Assembly (NCBI GenBank): GCA_021776805.1
Contig: JAJFFD010000092.1
Span: 149,858-213,857, forward strand
Direction: 5' to 3'
Origin: Planctomycetota bacterium
GTDB taxonomy: Bacteria > Planctomycetota > UBA1135 > UBA2386
DNA length: 64,000 nt
Under the pieces are notes generated by a model. The model saw only the letters and a program-made list of their open reading frames with translations, was not told where the DNA came from and ran no database searches. Every line of letters begins with the position of its first letter. Within the stretch, counting starts at the first letter, position 1. A program made the position numbers and the translations under genes. This document shows, in pieces, positions 61,160 through 64,000 of the stretch.

Positions 61160-63707
61160 CCGGCTGCGCACGGCCCTATCCATCCTCGGCATTGCCATGG
61201 GTGTCGCGGTCGTGGTGGCGATCCATGTGATCGACCACAACACCATCCAGAGTCGACTGCGACTTCTCCGGGAAGGCTTCGGTGTCTTCGACTTTGAGTT
61301 GACACCCATCGACCTGAGTCGCAGCACTGAGAATCTGCGCGCCAGCTTGCTCGCCGATGAAGGCATCTCAGCCGTGGGGGTCATGCAGCCGAGCTACGCG
61401 AGTATGGAGCAGGCTGGAGTCCAGCTTGGGCCGGCCCGTCTCTTCGGGCTGAATCCCCTGCCGAGCAAACTCTTTGCCCAGTATCTCATCACCGCTGGGG
61501 AGGATCTCAGCGATCTTGATGCGGAGACGGAGGTTCTGCTCGGGGCGGAATATGCGGAGCAGCGGGGCATCGAAATCGGCTCGGAGATCATTTTGACGGC
61601 CCCGGTCATCGCGCCGCGGATGCTCTGTAGAGACGGATTGCTAGTGCCACTGCGCAATGCAGAGGAACGGCCATCGGGTCCAGTGCGGGTACGGGTCAAG
61701 GGTTTGCTTGCTGATGTGCAATTGGGACGCCAGTACTCAGGGGTTGTGATCGTGGGTAGCACGGCCCTCGCGGAACGTTTCGCCGCTGGGGAGCGCCCGG
61801 CCTTTCAGGTGAATCGAAAGTCGGGAAGCAATGTTGATGAGCTGCGACGGCGATTGCAGAGCGAGTTTCAGGTGCGGGACGAGCGCAGCGCTCTCCTGGG
61901 GGAAGCCTCTGATGAGCGCGCCTTTCGCAATGGTGTGAAGATTCTTGGCTGCCTGGCGCTGGTGCTGGGCATGTTCATCGTCTTTCAGACCCTTTCCCAA
62001 TCGCTGGTTGAGCGACTCAAACAGATCGGTCTGCTGCGCTGCCTAGGTGCTTCGCGCAACTCAATCCTGGCAATCTTCATGTTGGATGCCCTGCTGCTCG
62101 CGCTGCTCGGGGTGCTCCTGGGCATCGCCGGCGGCGTGGGCCTGGCCTTTGCCATGAAGGCCATGGGCTTTACCACTCTCGGTATCGGCAAGGCCATGGA
62201 TAGCTTCGAGGTCCCGAGTATGCCGCTCGTCTGGACCGGGGCCATGGGCATGCTCTTCACCTTGGCGGGGGCGTCCTTCCCGCTATACAAGGCCAGGAAT
62301 CTACCCGCCCTCAGTGCCCTCAAGGCCCGCGGTCTGGGCACGGAGGGGGGGACTGAGCGCGTCGATGTCCTGCGTGGGGTGAATCTCTTCCTCTTCGTTC
62401 TGCTTGCGGTCTTTCTCCCGGGTGCCTACCTGGCCATGACGCCCCTCCTCCTCGAGTCGGAACGTGAGACCCTGCTCGTCCTCGGGCAACTCGGCGGCAT
62501 GATTCTGGTCTTCGGGGCCCTGCTCCTCTTGGTGCCGCGACTGGTGCAGGTTGGTGGTGAGTACTTGCTGCGAACCTTGCCGAGTAAGTGGGCCTTGTCT
62601 GCGTTCATGAATCGCAAGAGTCTCGCTCAGCAGCCAGGGCGCTTTGCCGCCTCGGTCTGTGGGCTCGCCGTGGTCCTTGTGGCGGTGATCGCCTTGAAGA
62701 GCATCACCTGGTCTCTGCGAGCGGAGGTGCGTCAGTTCGGAGAACGGGCCATGGAGAACCAGGTCTTTGTGAGCGGCACGGCGGTCGAAGCAGAGCAGGC
62801 CCTCGCCTTTGCCGAGCTACCGGGAGTTGCCTCGGTTCAAATCTACGAGGGGGTACGTAATGTCCCCTTCCAGTTGAGTGGCATCGATGACGCGAGCTTG
62901 CGAATGCCTGGGGGGCTCTTCGCGGATTCGACCGCGATGGCCGATGCATACACGAGTGAGCGGAAGCTGATCATCAGTGAGCGTCTGGCCTACTTGCAGG
63001 AGGTATCCCTTGGTGATCGTCTGGATCTGCTCACGGATCAAGGGCCGGTGTCCTATGAGGTGCTGCTGATCTCGGACGAAGTCGGTTACTTTCCTTATGA
63101 GCGGGCCTGGGCGGTGACTCACCCGCGCTGGTTGGTGCAGGACTACTGTCAGGGACCGGACTCGGTAGAACGCCTGGTGATTCAACTCGCGGAAGGCGTG
63201 AACCCTGCTCGCTTCATCGATGCTTACCGGGATTACATTCCGGGCTTTCAATGGATGCGCTCCGGCGCCTATATGCTCTTCTGGGAGCAGCGGGACGTTG
63301 TGGTCGACTTCCTGCTCTTCGACGTGCTAATGTTCCTCGTCCTTGCATTGGCCGGACTCGGCATGGTCAACGCCATGACCATCTCGGCCATGGGCAGAGC
63401 GAGGGAGGTCGGCGTGCTCCGCGCCCTGGGCATGAGTCGGCGCCAACTGGTCACCAGCATTCTGCTCGAAGGGGCTATCGTGGGCGTCTTGGCAGCGCTG
63501 CTAGCAATGCTCTTGAGCCTCCCGCTCTCTGCGGTAGTCGTGTCAGGCCTGAATCGTGTGGCCGGATTGACGGCGCCCTTGACCATTCCCTGGCCCTACA
63601 TGATCGCTCTGCTGCCCCTGGCGGTCTTGGTAGGCTGCCTCGCGGCTCTTCTCCCGGCCATGCGGGCGATTCGCCAGAGCCCGGTCGAATCCGTTCGCTA
63701 TGAGTAG
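61116..63707 (+). CDS. ABC transporter permease with two FtsX domains (MacB/YbbP-like)
   Basis: I extend this gene upstream of the ORF-track ATG (61197) to the CTG at 61116. The in-frame codons read LRLTSFIVFRSWASNRLRTALSI, the standard start of MacB/LolC-type permeases, and GGAGGAGG lies six bases before the CTG. No ATG, GTG or TTG exists in between. The resulting 863-residue protein has a first span, a MacB periplasmic domain and an FtsX domain (around 300-410, with LKQIGLLRCLGASR). It then has further spans, a second periplasmic domain and a C-terminal FtsX domain (AREVGVLRALGMSRRQL). The duplicated FtsX layout resembles YbbP. It pairs with the preceding ATPase. Confidence 0.8.
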   Translation: MRLTSFIVFRSWASNRLRTALSILGIAMGVAVVVAIHVIDHNTIQSRLRLLREGFGVFDFELTPIDLSRSTENLRASLLADEGISAVGVMQPSYASMEQAGVQLGPARLFGLNPLPSKLFAQYLITAGEDLSDLDAETEVLLGAEYAEQRGIEIGSEIILTAPVIAPRMLCRDGLLVPLRNAEERPSGPVRVRVKGLLADVQLGRQYSGVVIVGSTALAERFAAGERPAFQVNRKSGSNVDELRRRLQSEFQVRDERSALLGEASDERAFRNGVKILGCLALVLGMFIVFQTLSQSLVERLKQIGLLRCLGASRNSILAIFMLDALLLALLGVLLGIAGGVGLAFAMKAMGFTTLGIGKAMDSFEVPSMPLVWTGAMGMLFTLAGASFPLYKARNLPALSALKARGLGTEGGTERVDVLRGVNLFLFVLLAVFLPGAYLAMTPLLLESERETLLVLGQLGGMILVFGALLLLVPRLVQVGGEYLLRTLPSKWALSAFMNRKSLAQQPGRFAASVCGLAVVLVAVIALKSITWSLRAEVRQFGERAMENQVFVSGTAVEAEQALAFAELPGVASVQIYEGVRNVPFQLSGIDDASLRMPGGLFADSTAMADAYTSERKLIISERLAYLQEVSLGDRLDLLTDQGPVSYEVLLISDEVGYFPYERAWAVTHPRWLVQDYCQGPDSVERLVIQLAEGVNPARFIDAYRDYIPGFQWMRSGAYMLFWEQRDVVVDFLLFDVLMFLVLALAGLGMVNAMTISAMGRAREVGVLRALGMSRRQLVTSILLEGAIVGVLAALLAMLLSLPLSAVVVSGLNRVAGLTAPLTIPWPYMIALLPLAVLVGCLAALLPAMRAIRQSPVESVRYE

Positions 63708-63844
63708 ACTCTGGATTCGTTTGGTGGTGCTGGAGTTTCCAGAGAATGCTCGAACTCGGCGTAACCGCTGAGCTTTTGAATCCACGGGGATGGCGGAGGC
63801 CCTGCTCATGCTGCAGAGGCCCGGAATTCAACCAGGAGCAGACC

Positions 63845-64000
63845 ATGTTTTGGCCACCTAGATGCCCCTACCGCAAATGCCCGGCACACTTGATCGAGCG
63901 TCATCGTAAACCGAAATTCTACTCCCGCAGTGGCTACTACCGTCCCAAGTGTCGTGCCCATCGAGTACCCCGATTCAAATGCCGGAACTGTGGTCGACGC
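63845..64000 (+). CDS. Truncated zinc-ribbon, transposase-like protein at the right edge
   Basis: An ATG at 63845, preceded by AGGAG at seven bases, opens a frame of 52 codons that is still open at the window end; the ORF track omitted it. It begins MFWPPRCPYRKCPAH and continues with FYSRSGYYRPKCRAH and FKCRNCGRR, a zinc ribbon with paired cysteines, rich in Arg and Lys. This pattern is like the N-terminal zinc-binding part of IS1/InsA-type and planctomycete transposase-like proteins. The assignment is tentative because the catalytic part lies outside the window. Confidence 0.5.
   Translation, partial: MFWPPRCPYRKCPAHLIERHRKPKFYSRSGYYRPKCRAHRVPRFKCRNCGRR

Overview
The window is a high-GC bacterial chromosome segment with tightly packed genes. 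It most likely comes from an uncultured Planctomycetota lineage. That guess rests on three things: the large share of long secreted or lipid-anchored proteins with no known function, several of which share a planctomycete-style module (an N-terminal form begins FGTGCPG); a PQQ-type beta-propeller protein with a heavy-metal-binding motif; and a zinc-ribbon, transposase-like gene at the right edge of a type I associate with planctomycetes. The phylum is inferred from protein style, because no rRNA is present.

The first ~1.9 kb look foreign. A Rep_trans-type rolling-circle initiator and an overlapping small gene, both visibly more AT-rich than the rest, are followed by a 26-bp copy of a tmRNA (ssrA) 3' end. 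The rest of the tmRNA is absent. This looks like the right-hand end of an integrated element whose intact tmRNA lies beyond the left edge. Host genes follow: a large lipoprotein, a DUF1611/PLP-racemase pair, an LpxL-type acyltransferase, and a six-gene operon (DUF4129, DUF4350, MoxR, DUF58, SpoIIM-like, RDD) in which every junction overlaps.

From 15 to 35 kb there is a helix-hairpin-helix SNF2 helicase with an N-terminal membrane segment and a DHRS1-like SDR. There is also a run of secreted or membrane proteins: EEP-fold lipoprotein, HMBD/DJ-1/PQQ-propeller protein, two secreted proteins with a shared module, a secreted PPP-like phosphatase, an S46 dipeptidyl-peptidase and two tandem YfhO-like membrane proteins. 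From 35 to 45 kb, reading leftwards, come ndk, an NFACT (RqcH-like) gene, a TPR protein, glutamate dehydrogenase, an SGNH hydrolase, queE-queD-queC, a TPR lipoprotein, and rnpA-yidD without an adjacent rpmH.

From 45 to 51 kb are hslU (no hslV beside it), an ECF-like sigma factor with a probable anti-sigma factor and a third membrane-anchored protein, and a secreted protein with a structured leader. From 51 to 59 kb is a complete F-type ATP synthase operon, atpZ-atpI-atpB-atpE-atpF-atpH-atpA-atpG-atpD-atpC, whose c-subunit looks proton-type. It is followed on the same strand by a secreted FKBP isomerase with a degenerate middle repeat, a LolD-like ATPase and a two-FtsX-domain permease that appears to use a CTG start, then a truncated zinc-ribbon gene. 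No CRISPR array, rRNA or complete tRNA was found.
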